Source of the DNA: Isoetes taiwanensis
Taxonomy: Eukaryota; Streptophyta; Lycopodiopsida; Isoetales; Isoetaceae
Assembly: GCA_021234155.1 (NCBI GenBank)
Contig: JAJEKV010000033.1
Span: 4,755,454 to 4,819,453, forward strand
Reading direction: 5' to 3'
DNA: 64,000 nt
Positions 12,793 through 25,528 of the stretch are shown here, piece after piece. Below the pieces are notes generated by a model. It saw only the letters and a program-made list of their open reading frames with translations. It did no database searches and was not told where the DNA came from. Within the stretch, counting starts at the first letter, position 1; each line of letters opens with the position of its first letter. Made by a program: the position numbers and the translations under genes.

Positions 12793-13149
12793 TTACTTCT
12801 TTTTAGATGGTGCAATGCCCTTATTGACATTTGTAGCTGCTGCTGATTGTGCTCGAGAAGCGAAGCTCCCTTTAGGGACTCCTCCATCACCTTGCCGAGC
12901 TGTGGAAGATTGAATTCTAGATGCTGCTCCATGCGTCATGGGTTTACCTGTGGCCATGTTGTTGTTAGTTGTGCCCGTGCTCTTGTTGGCGGAGGACTTC
13001 ATTTCTAATCTATCTTTCATGAAAATAACCAACTCTTTTAAAGGATTGAGTTCTTTATACATGTATATTGAAGGTAGAAAAATGTTATGACTACAAAAAC
13101 AACGTTTACTAGATTTTCTTGTTTTTAAAGTAAGAAATTTCAATAGCAC
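12793..13149 (-). pseudogene. Ser/Lys-rich C-terminal coding remnant repeated in every unit
   Basis: This 118-codon - strand frame is the best preserved of four copies; the others lie at about 7400-7640, 10040-10330 and 25914-26312. It reads YKELNPLKELVIFMKDR, then a low-complexity tail rich in Ser, Asn, Thr and Ala, ending in SKKK. Shared wording across the four copies, with frameshifts in copies A and B, suggests an ancestral coding exon, perhaps the C-terminus of the transposase-like gene whose N-terminal fragment is at 26934-27263. No domain is recognised. The function of the tail is unknown. Confidence 0.4.
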
Positions 13150-14048
13150 TTACTCTTGATAGTTTTATATTAAAGCCAGTACTATCTTCTTCTTGTCATG
13201 GTGTACAACTAAAGAAAAAAATGATTCTTCTAGTACAAGCACTAGGAATTCTCTCTTCTATTATTAAAGTTAGTGCTATCTTCTTCTTGTCGTGAAAAGG
13301 AATCTTCTAGTACAGGCACTAGGAATTCTCTCTCCACTCGCACATCAGTGGATGTTAATACTATAATAAAAAAAGCAAAAGGAAAAATAAATCATTCCAT
13401 GTACTATAATAGAGGATTAGAAAAAGGAAAGGTGCCCAAAATCACTTCTTGTCAGTGAATGTATCAAGTCAGGTTTCATATCAAAAAGAAAATAGATCCT
13501 CTACTAGATTTAAGCACTTCTTTTTCTTAATGGGTCATCTTAAGCTAGAAAGTAAAAGGAATTACGTGGTACTAGGAGTGCTCATAAATTGATAGCTTGT
13601 GTCCCATGGTACCTTCATTACCTTTGTTATAAGTTGGCCATTCTTTTTCAAGGGGCAAAAACATATGAATTAGGTGTGGATATTAAGAGTTGCATTTGGG
13701 AGCAGTACCATCATGTAGCATGGTGGGTGGCTTTTCTTGAAAGGACATTTTATCCTATGAGCAATTACATGTGCCCTTTCTGGGTATGGTTTAATAGTAG
13801 GACCTTAAGCCCATGGGTCATATGACTAACATCAGTATGGGGAAAACTATGGAGCATCCTTATAACATAGATATGAAGTAAAGCTTCTTGATCAGGAGGC
13901 ATATTAACTAACCACATATTAATTAATCTATTTTTTTTTTTTTTTTGAAAGATCACATTAACTAATATTAATCCAGAATAAATACAAGATGAGCGATATT
14001 AGGGTACTCCTGCCCACACCAGAGCGAGCACCCACCTAACATGTGTAC

Positions 14049-17000
14049 CTATCTATGACTCATGCCACAAATCTCCCCAGAGTGTCTACAATGTGGAGGG
14101 TTCTTTCCCAGACCGCTGCCTTGAACTGCTCTTTCCGAGGGGACGCCAGGTAAGAAGAAGAAGAAGAGATATAGTTTGTACCTCAACTGCGGGACCAAAG
14201 CCTCAGGCTGCATCTCTGCATTCCTGAACACCTTCATGCGTCATCGCTTCCAAATGAGCCATAACAACCAGGCTTTACACAAATGAAAGGCCAGACTCTG
14301 AAGTTGGGACCACCTGTTAGGGTACACCCCCAAAACCTCTTGACTACGGAGTGAGGTATGAAAGAGGCGCTGGACCCACTGCCATGCCGGTTGGATATCT
14401 GGACAGAGAAACATGCAGTGTTCCAGGGTCTCCACACAGGCACCACACATAGGACACAAGTCGCTAATCCGCGGGTTGATCCTGTGGACCCACGTGTTCA
14501 CCCTCAGAGAACGGTGCACCACAGTAATACCCAAATCTTGGGAGGCGATATTGGGTTCCATACCCATCTCCAGATATAGGCCCAATCATCCCCAGGCACC
14601 TGAAGACTCCACCCATCCAAAGGAGGCAACTCATCTTGAATTGCCAAAAGCCCATAATAGGATTTCACGAAATTTGAGGGATCTACTTTTGAGTGACACT
14701 TCCACACACGTCCTGACGCCTGCGGATGGTGCAGCGGCAGAGCATTAGCCACCCGCGCCCAGATAGCACAATCCCGTTCTTGAAGCCGAAATCTGTGGCG
14801 AAAAAGTTGCCAGGGTGCCAGCTGCCCGTCCATATACCAGCCCGCCACCGTCAATACCCCACATTGCACCCATCTGCGCTGAACCCGGGGGTCGACGGAG
14901 GCTGCCAGAACCACGGGTGCGCGTGGTCCAAGCGGGATCCACCAAGGCGATGCCTCCAGCAAAATGCACCTGGTGGCATCAATTGCAAACAGCGGACGGA
15001 CCTGCTCCCAGGCTCGCAGGAGCCCCTTCAGAAATGGAGAGGCATGAGCATACGGCTTGATATCCACGAACAACGCCCAAGGGAGCCGCGCGGACACAAA
15101 CGGCTTGTGGAAAACTATCGAGTGGGACAACGACTGGTGGAGCAAGACCATGCCCGGGGAGTCGAGCGCATCCTCCAGAATGGCAAAGACAAACTTAGAT
15201 AAGAGGACCTTGCCATGCAGCGAGAGGTCGAAGAAGCCGAGTCCACCCGCAGCCTTGGGGCGCACGCACTTCCACCAGGCCACCTTCACGACCGCCCCCT
15301 CCTCATTGCCTCCCCATACGAAGTTACGAACCATAGAGGAGATTTCCTGCACCGTGCTCTCTGGCGCCAGGATGATAGAGGCCATATAAATATGAGTCGA
15401 GCAAAGGACGAACTTCGCCACTGTGACCCTGCCAGCCATAGACAACTTCCCCCTTTTCCACCAATTGAGATGCCGACGCAGTCCCACCAGAATGTCCTCC
15501 CACACAGCTGACGCTGAGATATCGATGCCGAACGGAATACCCAGAAGCCTAGAGCACGTGCCCTGCGGCTGCGTTCGCCATGGGAATTGGGACACGACCA
15601 CCGGCATGGGATCAGCTGCCGGCCACAATGCCGAGCACTTCGTCCAATTCATGAGGCAGCAAGAAGCAAGGGAAAATGTATCCAGCAGCTCCTTCGTGTT
15701 TAACGGATTCCCCTCATCAGCCTGGAGGAAGAGGAATGAATCATCAGCGTACTGACTGCCAACCTGCTGCGATCCATCTGCCATCCTCAGCCCCTCCACC
15801 ACACCTGCCTCCACAGCGGAAGTCAACAACTGCGAGAGGGCCTCCACTACAATGGTGAAGAGGAAGGGCGCCAGAGGGCATCCCTGGCGAACTCCACGCT
15901 GGAGATGACTCGCCGTGACACAGGAGGGTGGCTCTGGCGGACACTAAGAGCTTCATAGCCACTGCCGTAAAGGCCTCCCCACACCCAAAGGCTAACATCA
16001 TCCTTTTCAAGAACGTCCACCGAACACTATCATAGGCCTTTGCGAAATCCAGCTTCAAGTACACAATCTGCTGACCTGTTTTACGTGCCCAGTGAATGCC
16101 CTCGAATGCCGCTGCTACATTGCTTAGAATCTGCCTGCCCGGAATGAAGCCAGACAGCATGGGACTAATAGTCTCTTTCAAGACAACTTGCAGTCTAAGC
16201 GAGAGAGCCTTCGCAATAATTTTGTAGACTGCCGACAAGAGGGTGATGGGGCGCCAATCAGAAATGACAGCTGGCTCCTTTCGGTATCAACGAGATGCAG
16301 CCCGTGTTGAGCCTATAGTCCAACACTTCTGCCTGAAGCAGAGCTTGATAGGTCTGCAGCACCGAGTCCCCCACCCAATCCCAATATTCCTGGAAGAACT
16401 CGACCGGAATACCATAAAGAGGCCCGACAAGCCTCTTCAAGCTCCTGCTTTGTGAGCGGCCACTGCAACATCTGCCTCCTCTCTGCCGACACCTTGCATG
16501 ACACTTTACTGCGAACAATCTCCTCCATCACGTCTGAGTAAGGATATCTCTTTTCCTGGAAGAACTGAGAGAAGTGATGAAAAGTTGCCTGCTTGATGTC
16601 CACCGACGAATTCAGAATATGCCCTGAAGGCAATGCCAGTGATGACATAGAGGCCGCAGCCCTGAAGAACATACGAGAATTAGTGTCCCCTTCCCGCAAC
16701 CAGGTGATCCCTGCTTTCACCCTCGCCCGAGCCGCCCTCCTGGACTCATCTGCCGCAATGTAGCGCAAAATCTCATTCTCCCGCACCCCATCAGACGGCT
16801 GAGACTTAAGGTCTTCCAATTCGCGATACAACGCCTCCAACACCTCCCTCTCTTGTCGTGCTCTCCGACTGCCCCACGACTTGGCGAATGCCTTGACCTC
16901 AGCTAAGGCCTGCACCATTCCCGCCATCCCGAAATTATCCCGAAATGTGTGAAACCAAATCTTTTGGCATCCCCACGAGAAATCAACATCCTTCAGGTAG

Positions 17001-17744
17001 GCGGTATTTAACTTGAACACAGTGCGGCTCGGTCTGGCTGCAGATGCTCCATGGGATATTAACTGAGGAAAATGGTCAGAGACCGCGGTAGACAAAATGT
17101 TCGTCCGCCTGAGCTGAGGCGCCTGGTCCGCTGCTAGGGTATTAGCCTGACCGGCCCCCGTCCACTGATTACACCACGTAAATGAAGAGTCGCCCGCCGC
17201 CTCTGCCAGATGCAAGGAGTCCAGCAATATTACCCACTGCTGCCGCTCAAAACCCTGCACAACTTCCGCTCCTCTACCACACCTATCATGAACAGACTCG
17301 ACTATGTTGAAGTCACCCAACAGCAGCCAAGCCACATCCGCCCCCAAAGATGCGACCTTATGTCTTAATGACGCCCACAACGCCCCTCTCTGCCGCACAC
17401 TGTTGTGGGCATAGACATTCACAATCCCCCACTCGCGCGGACCCTCGCGCCACTTGATGATGACCCACCTGCCCCAACGATCAGCCATGGTAAAAGTCAC
17501 CTGCACATGCATCTTCCACGCAATGGCAGTCCCACCCTTAGAGGCCCCAGAGATGGCAACTGCTGCAGCGTATTGTGGCCCAAACATATCCAATAGTGCC
17601 CGAGAGTCCCCCCCTGTGACACTTATGTTCCTGAAGGCACAAGATATCCGGTTCCAACTTTCGAACAGCCAACGCCACTCTCGTTCTCTTCGCAGGTGAC
17701 GAGCGCACCCCACGAACGTTCCAGCTCATGATCTTCTTGTCCAT
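14049..17744 (-). pseudogene. LINE-B ORF2 (endonuclease, reverse transcriptase, zf-RVT), a few frameshifts
   Basis: It starts at ATG 17744. The endonuclease motifs are MSWNVRG, LCLQEHK, LLLGDFNIVES and AVSDHFPQL, so the catalytic Asn, Glu, Asp and SDH residues look intact. A frameshift sits near 17600-17700. Reverse transcriptase spans about 16500-15000: PGRQILSNV, KLDFAKAYDSV, then a frameshift near 15880, and QYADDSFLFLQ at about 15755-15720. A zf-RVT-like Cys/His region follows at about 14450 (CPMCGACVETLEHC), reached through another frameshift near 14500. It copies its own RNA by target-primed reverse transcription when intact; three or four frameshifts make this copy defective. Confidence 0.85.
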
Positions 17745-17752
17745 AACTACGA

Positions 17753-20138
17753 CTAAGAAGAAGGATTCTTACGATGCTTCTTCTTCCGCCCTTGTGTTGC
17801 CGGTGAAGCCGACCCCTGATCTGAGTCGTATGGAACAAGGGCGAGCGGGTTATCTGTGAGTGCAACCTCAGCATCCACATCCACCTCGTCTGCCCATGAG
17901 CATACCCGAGCCACCTTATCCAGTTCCATCCCCTCCGAGGAGGCTTGGGTGGATACCGCATCAGAATCCGACGGCTGCACCAGCCGCTCTGCCACCAATC
18001 CCGAGCCCACCTGTCGGGATCGCCGCTGCTCTGCTCGTTCCTGAAGCTGCTGGATGTGAAGCAACTTCTGGGCCACCGTCTGTGGAGATACCAATCCCTG
18101 CCCCACTGGCGCGGCCGCCGGCTCATTATCCGCGATAGACCGAAGTGGCCTATCCGGCGCTAGGACCGGCTGGGCCCTAGCTGGAGGAGCCTCCTCCGCC
18201 AGCCGAGTTTGGGACCGAACTTGGTCCCCACCCTGCGGAACCTCCCTCCGTGCCTCCCGTGAAGCCCTGATACTGACACAGGCCTGAGCTCTGGAAGCGA
18301 GCCTGCGAAGACCTGGAGAGCGGAAAACATTATGTGGATCTCTGCCCCATTTAGCAGTCTGAGGGGAAACCAAAAGTACCAGTCTCCGCTCTTAACAGTC
18401 ACTGAGGGAGGCAATGGACTATCCGCGGGTAAAGCCACACAGATCTTCGGCTCTCGAACTATGGAGTGCGCAAGATGGCCGCCGAGCCCATTAGCCATCG
18501 CAATCATGAACTCTGGCAACAACATGTCGGCGGGGAGATCTATCACCTGAAACCAACACGGGATCTTCAGGGCCGACAATGACCGAGCACTCACCCCCGG
18601 GGTGTAATGCTGGCAAATCAGGTAATTCCCCCACATGAGGTCAACCCCTCTCGCTACTACCCTCTCCACTACCGGGGGCGCATCAAACATAAGGAGAAAA
18701 AAATTGTTCCCCAGGAACTTCAGGGACTGAAACGGCGAGATCCCCAACTGCTTGAAGTGAGCTTGCAGCCACCCGCCAACTCTCCTGGTGTCCAGCACTC
18801 CAGTATAGTATACCAACACTGCGCATGAGACTAGGTTGGAAATCGACTTGAGATGCTGCTGATGATCTAACTCGACTATGGCAGCCGGAGGGCCAATGGG
18901 GTCCACCTGCAACTCCCTCCTGTTGTGCTGATTCAAGAAGGCCAAAGCCTCCTCCATTCGATAAGTGTCAGCCGGCGCCACGGTGTGCCGGATCCATTCT
19001 GAGAACCGCGGGCGTGAAAGCCGGCTCACTGTGTCATTAGTCCGCCATGCCGGCCCCCCCGTGCTGACTCCATACCCTTCGCCCGCACGCCTCCCCAGAC
19101 TTGGGATGTCCCGTCCCGACGGCTTATGCGGATGCTGTGGCACACCACCACACCCATTGCCCTGGGGCAAACTGCACACCGGTTCTGCCACTGCAAAGGG
19201 ATCCTCTGGCAACGTCGAGATAGGCGAATTTGGACTGGCCAGTGGAGTTGTTGTCTCAAGTGGCGGCATGCTGCTCGGTACCTCAAATTCTGCTTCCCCC
19301 GCAGCCTGTACACCCACTGCACAAGGACTTCCTGCATGAATGCCAACCTGTAGATTGAGTAGAGCGGGTGCTCCCTGACCTGCGGGGCGATTAGTCACTC
19401 CCTCCACCTCACCGATCTCCATAAAACCCCGCCCAGATCCAGGCCGCTGCACCAAACTCAGAAGAGGGCAGCCCGCACCCTCCTTGCCTCCGATCACCGT
19501 AGAGCCTTGCCCAGCCCCTGGTTGCTGCACACAATCCAGAAGCGGGCTTAAGGCTATCTGCCCAACCCCTTCACTCCTCAAAACCATGCACTGCTCAGCC
19601 CGATGGGCACCAGATAGAAGTGGCCCGCTACCACCGCCCGCACCTGTCTCAAGTAACCCGCTACCACCATCCACGCCTGCTTCAAGTGACGAATTGCCCA
19701 AATCCGGCACTGGATCAACCGGATCTGTGGGCAACACAAACTCCAGCCCAGCCGGCCGGCCCTGTGGCCCTGAAGCTGTTGAGCACCTCCCCACGCCAAC
19801 CATCTCACCTGTAGAAGAATCCAGTGATAACAGCAGCCCGCAGTTCGGCTCTGTAGCCCTGATGCTGCCAAATCAATCCCTACAGCCTACCTCTCTGCCG
19901 TAAGAAGATCCTCTGAAGTCGAATTAGGCGAAGATCCGACCCCAACAAGCCGAGTCTGCTGGGCCGCCCGCGCCAGCTGTGGAATCCTTCTAGGAGTTGC
20001 CGATTGCATCCCCAGGAGATCGCTCCTCCCAATCCGATTGTCTGCCATGCCTCCGGAGCTCGATTCGATCCAGCCGATGACACCGGCGCCTGCAGTCGCC
20101 GCCTTAGTTCCGCCACCGCCATTCCCCCATGTAGTCAA
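17753..20138 (-). pseudogene. LINE-B ORF1 (DUF4283-like protein), frameshifted
   Basis: Coding starts at a - strand ATG at 20138. It runs about 83 codons in one frame, shifts frame near 19850, runs as a 547-codon frame to about 18330, shifts again and ends at the TAG at 17753-17755. The centre is a DUF4283-like domain (around 18900-18400: LVSCAVLVYYTG, FKQLGISPFQSLKFLGNNF, PCWFQVIDLPADMLLPEF). The N-terminal third is Gly/Pro-rich and the C-terminal third is Gln/Arg-rich. I see no CCHC knuckle, unlike LINE-A. The stop lies only 8 nt from the ORF2 start. Confidence 0.75.
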
Positions 20139-20233
20139 TGATTCTTAATTAATCTAATTAACCCACTTCATATAATGGGTAATATGTCTAATGATGCCTT
20201 CAGGCCACAAGAATTCATCCGGATATAATATAG

Positions 20234-23200
20234 TGTTGACCCGATTTTTGGCAAAATCGGGGTCAAACATAGAAGAACACTATCAAGGTCTAAAGGAGGG
20301 GGGGTGAAGATCAAGGATCCAGATTCATTTGTGCTTGTTGTTAGAATCCAAGGGCCCATATTAAATTGTGTTAGTTGTTATAACAAAAAGACAAATTTGG
20401 TTATGGAGAAGAAGAAGACAAAAAACAAAGGATTGATGAGGTGTAAAAAAGGAGTGCCAAGATCATGCCAAGTGGATGGCCAAGATTTGTTCAAAAAATT
20501 ATAAATATCTTGAGGGGACTTGTTCTCTTCCTCTTTGGCTCTAGAATCTCACATGGAGCAAGGGTAGTGGCAGCCCTGGGAAGATGGTGTCAGAGACCTC
20601 TTCCCCCATGCAAGATATTTTGAAGCATTGTTTTATATTATTTTCTTGAATAAAGTGGTGCACCCTCTTTTTATCTTCCACATCTTTTCCACTTTTCCGT
20701 ATTTCTACATTTTCTTCCACATTTCCTTTATTAAATTTTCATTACCAAATTTTCGTCCTTTTTTTCCTTCAAAAAAATTTTCTTGGTTCTTGGTTCTTTT
20801 GCCTTGCAGCAGCACTATTTGATCCCATGTTTGCCTTTGAAGGTCGATGATGAGGATGTGGGGAAATCCGTCATCATCATGGAGGTCCTACCAAGATCCT
20901 ACTTCTCCCCGGGATCACATTCTTGGTGCTGCTAGTCTATTTCTTTTTATTGCCTTTGCCATCTCTTTTTTTAAAATTTCTTTGCTTGCTACAAAAATCG
21001 GAAAGCGCCAAAGACTCTGCTGACACTGACTTGCAAGAAAGAGAGGAAAGATGTTCTGCTTACTATCTCTGTTGCCTTCGCCTCAGAAGCTATCGGATTT
21101 TCCGATCAAATAACAAAAGGATGAAACGGCCTCTAATTATTGCTGTCAAAGTCTGCAAGCGCCCAAGATTCTGCTACAGTTGGACTGCACAAGGCATCTC
21201 AGTGACAGGAACAAGGATGCTGCTTATTATTATTTTGGGAGAGCCAGCAAGAAGCCAGCCCTCCATCTCATTTTGTTGTGTCTAAAGTTCTGCTGCTGGC
21301 TGGAAGGTGCAAATTAAAGAAAGAAGAGGGCTTTGATATTTTACCTTTGCCTTGTCTCTGCTGATGCCCTGCTTTGAATGCCTCTGCTATGAAATGCCCT
21401 CTTGTCATATTTGCAAAACAAAGAGAGATGACGAAGAAGTCTTGTGCCATATCCATCATCTGCTAACCTATCTGCCGCTGTTCCTCCTGTTGGGAGCCGG
21501 ATTTACATGCCGTATCTGTGCTCCAATGCCACCTGCAAGCCAAGAAGAGATGGGAAGGGAAGCAGCCGGAGAAAGTAAAAGGAGGAAGCTCGTTGTCAGA
21601 TCTGCAAGAACAGAAAAAATTGAGGGATTTGAAGCTTTCTCTGCCATAGCCGTGCCCTGCAGAAGAAGAAAATGATCAGAAGAAAAAAGTAGAGCCTTCT
21701 GCCATCGCCATCTATCTATCCGTCTTTCTGCTTCTGCCATCACCGTCCAGCATATCCGCCATTCTGTCCGCCTCATACCTCTGCCCTTTCTTGAATTTCT
21801 TGCCTTTGCCCATTCTTGAATTTTCCACGTTGCTTTTAATCCACTTCTTTGCCTTTGCCTTTTTATCACTAAATTTTCTCGGCCCTCTTACTTCAAAGTT
21901 TTTCATATATATTTTTAGTACAATAGTTGGTCCCTTAGACTCAATAAGGGACACAACCGAAGTTTTGATATCCGAGACTTCGAACTCGAAATGATGATAA
22001 TAATAATTTGGAGGTTTTAGGGTGTACTCCAACACCATAGAATAATAATAATATTTGGAGTTTTTAGGGTGTACTCCAACATCATATAATAATGATAAAA
22101 TGATGATAATAATTTGGTGATAATAACTGAGACTTCGAACTTGATAGAATGATGATAATAATAATAATGAGTGCCATGATAATAGAAAATCAATGGTAAT
22201 TTTGGGCTTTAGGGAAAGACACATGTAATGCTTGGGGCAAGATGGCTATTTTTTGGCAAAAATGATATAAGGAAAAAGGGGCGGCGCCCAAACAAAATAT
22301 GCAATGGTGTACTGGGCTAAGATAGATAGTGGAGCAATGGTCCATGATGAGAAAATAGAGGGGCAATGGTCCATGTTTGAAAAAATAGAGGGGCAATGGT
22401 AAAAAAAGGCAATGGTCTAAAAAAGAAAGAATGGTGTGTGTAACAAAAAAGGAGAAAGAAACGGGAAAAAAAGAAAAAAAAGGGGGAAAGAACGTGGTAG
22501 GTATAAAAAAATTTCCTTTCTCTTCTTGGAGCGCAGATCGTGGGCGGCGGCTGCACAGCATCCTCTTCTATTCCCTTTCTTCTTTCTTTGCTCTGCAGGT
22601 ATGGAGCAGTGGCTCAGCTCTGAAACGTCAGCGTGAATCAGCAGATTTTCGAGCGGTCAATCTGCTTTGCGGGGCGTCTTACCTTTGGTGGATTTATGGG
22701 TCCGTGCCATAGCTGCACCTTGAAGCTTAGTCTCAACAGAATGTGCTGGATTAGATCCCAAAACCTTCTCTTTTTTTTTTTTTTTTGCAGATGGAAAGAA
22801 CAGAGATTTCACGGATTTTTCAGAAGGCAACCGGGCAGACCATAGTAAGGGTAGATATAAGCAAAGATCAAAGCATATGAGAGATGCAAATGAATTCTTT
22901 CCTTCAGTCTTACTGTGCAACTGCAATAATCAAGGTAAGGACAAGGAACTGCCCGCAAAAATAAATGATCAAGAAAGGAGGATGGAATCAGTAGCAAGTG
23001 GAAAAACGGCAAGGAAAATAAAGGATGGGAGCATTGGGTAGATATTGGAGGGCTGGCTTCTTGCTAGTTCTCTCGAAATAATGCAAGCAGTATCCGCAAT
23101 ATCCACTTCTTGATCTGCACTTTCAAAACATAGAGAAAAAATGGATGATGAAAAAATACAGCAGCATCAAAATATGATCCCGGGGAAGTTTGTATCTCGG

Positions 23201-23858
23201 TAGAACCTCCATTTTGTTGACGGATTTTCCCCACAATCCCCAACAAGTGGCCTCAAGAGGCAAGAATCAAGATCAAATTTTGATGCTGCAAGAGAAAGAA
23301 TGAGAGGGCTGCTACAATGCAAAACAGAATGGATTAGAATGGATTGGACAGAGGCAAGAAATAGAGAAAAATCTTGGGCCCAAAATAATCTTCAATCTAT
23401 AAGAACAAAAGAAGGAAATACAATGTAAATAGCCCTCCATGCCTCTGAAACATGGAGGGCCTCTGAATCCATGATCAAGAGAGGTCTCTGAACCCTCTCA
23501 AGAATCGTGGATCAGGGGGAGAGAGGGAGCTCGTGCTCCGCATTTTCCTTTTATAATTCTTGCCCCTTAATCTCATCCATCCATCTCAACCACTTCATCT
23601 CCACCATTATTTTTTGCCTCTTCATCTTTACCCTTCATTTCTGCCTCTTCATCCTAGCCTTAGATAATGTACCCCTCTTCAACCACTAAAAAATCTTAGA
23701 AGCCCTTAAATTTAAACAACTAGATCTAGGCCCTTTTTTAATTTTTTGGTGCCTTAGACCTTTACAACATTTGGGCTTTATAATCGACCCCCCTTCCAAT
23801 GGTTCTCTTTCTTTTCTCTTTTTTTCATGTTGACCGGGTGCCAAAAACCCAGTCAACA
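20234..23858. mobile_element. 3.6-kb non-coding insertion with hairpin TG...CA ends and 5-bp TSD
   Basis: Comparison with unit A defines the insertion exactly: TATAG is duplicated at 20229-20233 and 23859-23863. The element begins TGTTGACCCGATTTTTGGCA and ends AAAAACCCAGTCAACA. The ends are imperfect inverts of each other, and each end is itself a hairpin. There is no recognisable protein. A TATA-like stretch at about 20500 and AATAAA at about 20648 are present, as is a perfect 10-bp-stem hairpin at 23432-23460. It is either a solo long LTR (TG...CA plus 5-bp TSD) or a TIR element with roughly 36-bp inverted ends. I cannot decide between these. Confidence 0.7.
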
Positions 23859-23958
23859 TATAGGTTGAAGGCAAATTATAAGTTTGACTCTTTCTCTCCT
23901 TTTCTTCTTCCCTGTTTCTATTTCCGTTCTCTCAGAAATTTTCTATATCTTGAATTTT

Positions 23959-24258
23959 GGATAAGGGAAAATCGGCCCGCTTTCCCGGGCAGAAAACAGG
24001 CCAGGGGGCCTTTGCATTAACGTAAAGGTATGGTTGGACCACTCCGACGTCGCCACGTGTACCTGCATCAGGCAAAAACAACGGAATGTCAAGTAAAAAA
24101 AACAGAAAGGAGAGTAAAAGCGACAGAACATCGCGTAAAAAAAAAACAGAAATGGGAGTAAAATTTTTGGACGACTTTCTGTGTTTGGAAAGAGGACACG
24201 TGTCACACATCTATTGGATAAAATGGCTGAATGTGGGACAACCGTCCTTTACGTATCC
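23959..24258. mobile_element. About 300-bp MITE-like insertion in unit C
   Basis: This segment is absent from unit A, where 'tgaactttatattccaaatagc' is continuous. Its ends, GGATAAGGGAAA and TTTACGTATCC, give only a short inverted match (GGATA). It contains two similar A-rich blocks ('aaaacagaaaggagagtaaaa' type) and two ACGTG motifs (about 24054 and 24197). No clear TSD and no coding potential. The element class is unknown. Confidence 0.5.
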
Positions 24259-25528
24259 CAAATAGCATTGATGATCGCACTTTCTACTTTCAGAATTGAT
24301 GATATTAAATTAGATAGCCTAAACATGCATTTTGGTAATTAAAGGTATTATAGTTTAAGGTAGAATCATGTTGCAATCTCTAATGGATTTAATTCTCCAA
24401 CATAAAGTCATGTAATTGTTGTCTTCAAAGCTAAATTTTTCCTTGGATTTGAGTGCCTTAAGCAATAAAACATTTGTAAGAAAAACCTGGATGCATGTGG
24501 TTTCTAACAATGTAAAATCCTAAGAAGTTTGTGAGCATATCAACAACATACTACTCCTAGGTACTCTAACCTTCTCAGTTAGGTACAACCCCCTCCCCCT
24601 TTTTTTGAAGGACGTCAGACTCTTTTGAACAAGAAATCAAATACAAGTAAAGATACAAAGACATGAATAAAATCTCAATCTGCATGTGGGCACATATAAG
24701 AGCAGTTCGAGGCAATATAAATTGCCAAAGGATTCGATTTGGGAGGAGATGCACAGATTGTGGAAGGAACGAATCCCCCTAAGCTTTTCTCTCATGCCGG
24801 ATTGCGGCCTAATTGGGGTTATTCAGCATTAATCCAACCTTGTGGAGCATCTTGAAGGGTGATTCAGATAGAAAGGAAAGAACTGGATTGCTAGCTTGCA
24901 AGAATTGTGCTTGCAAGAAAAATGTGCTTGCAAGGATTGTCAAGCAAGGACAATTCATCCATTCGTTTCTAGGGAAGAATCAAGAGAAAGCAAGGCTTCC
25001 TTATTAGCTTTCAGGGACGCTAATCTCAGTGGTCGTGGGGAACTACGGGAGTTCACGATGTGGGCAGTAGATCACTAGAATTTCCTTTTGTTTTGGGCAA
25101 TTTTGCAAAATTACTTCGTGACAATCACACTACGAAACCATGGTTTCCACTAAAGGGAAGAATTTTGTCTGCCAAAACCCATTATTCAATGTTGTTGTCT
25201 CGTATGCAGGTTTGGAGAGTAAGACTTTGCTTTTTCTCTCTTAGTCACGAGCCATAACTCAATTCAACAAGGTAATTAATTAGACCATAACAAATACATC
25301 TCTAGATTAATACTAAATTATTATTTAATAAGGGAGCCACGATCACAATTATCCCTACCATTGCATATTCAGTACAATACCTTGGTTTAGCATTCTTACC
25401 CTACTTTAATGGATCATGTGAAAAGAATTATGGGGAATAATGGTTTTTGCTTTTTTGTAACCTCTAGAGTCATAACCCAGAGCATTTCTTTAACTATAAT
25501 CAAATCTAAAGCTTAAACATTCCTATGG

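Larger units (their letters stand above)
13931..20144 (-). mobile_element. LINE-B: GC-rich, near full-length non-LTR retrotransposon
   Basis: It is inserted in unit C with an exact 12-bp TSD (ttaattaatcta at 13919-13930 and 20145-20156). Its A-tail is the T-run at 13931-13946 on the + strand. It carries ORF1 and ORF2 on the - strand with only a handful of frameshifts. Its GC content is visibly far above that of the AT-rich array around it. The perfect TSD, intact tail and few lesions suggest it is younger than LINE-A and than the array. Confidence 0.92.
12521..25528. repeat. Tandem array unit C, inflated to 13 kb by nested insertions
   Basis: It begins taagtgaatccaaacaacaa and ends at the start of unit D. 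Removing LINE-B (13931-20144), the TG...CA element (20234-23858) and the 23959-24258 insert leaves about 2.85 kb, close to unit A. The empty sites are visible in unit A: 'ttaattaacctaattaaccc' at about 8362, 'ataatataggttg' at about 8443, and 'tatattccaaatagc' at about 8545. Confidence 0.8.

Noticed and set aside
14358-19903. Many + strand ORFs across LINE-B
   Set aside because: They are shadows of the GC-rich - strand ORF1 and ORF2, which carry the recognisable LINE motifs.
21712-22561. - strand ORFs of 170 and 123 codons inside the 3.6-kb element
   Set aside because: Low-complexity Phe/Leu/Tyr-rich translations of A/T-rich repeats, with no domain.
20234-23858. Helitron interpretation
   Set aside because: The ends are TG...CA with a 5-bp target duplication; Helitrons insert at AT without a duplication and end in CTRR.
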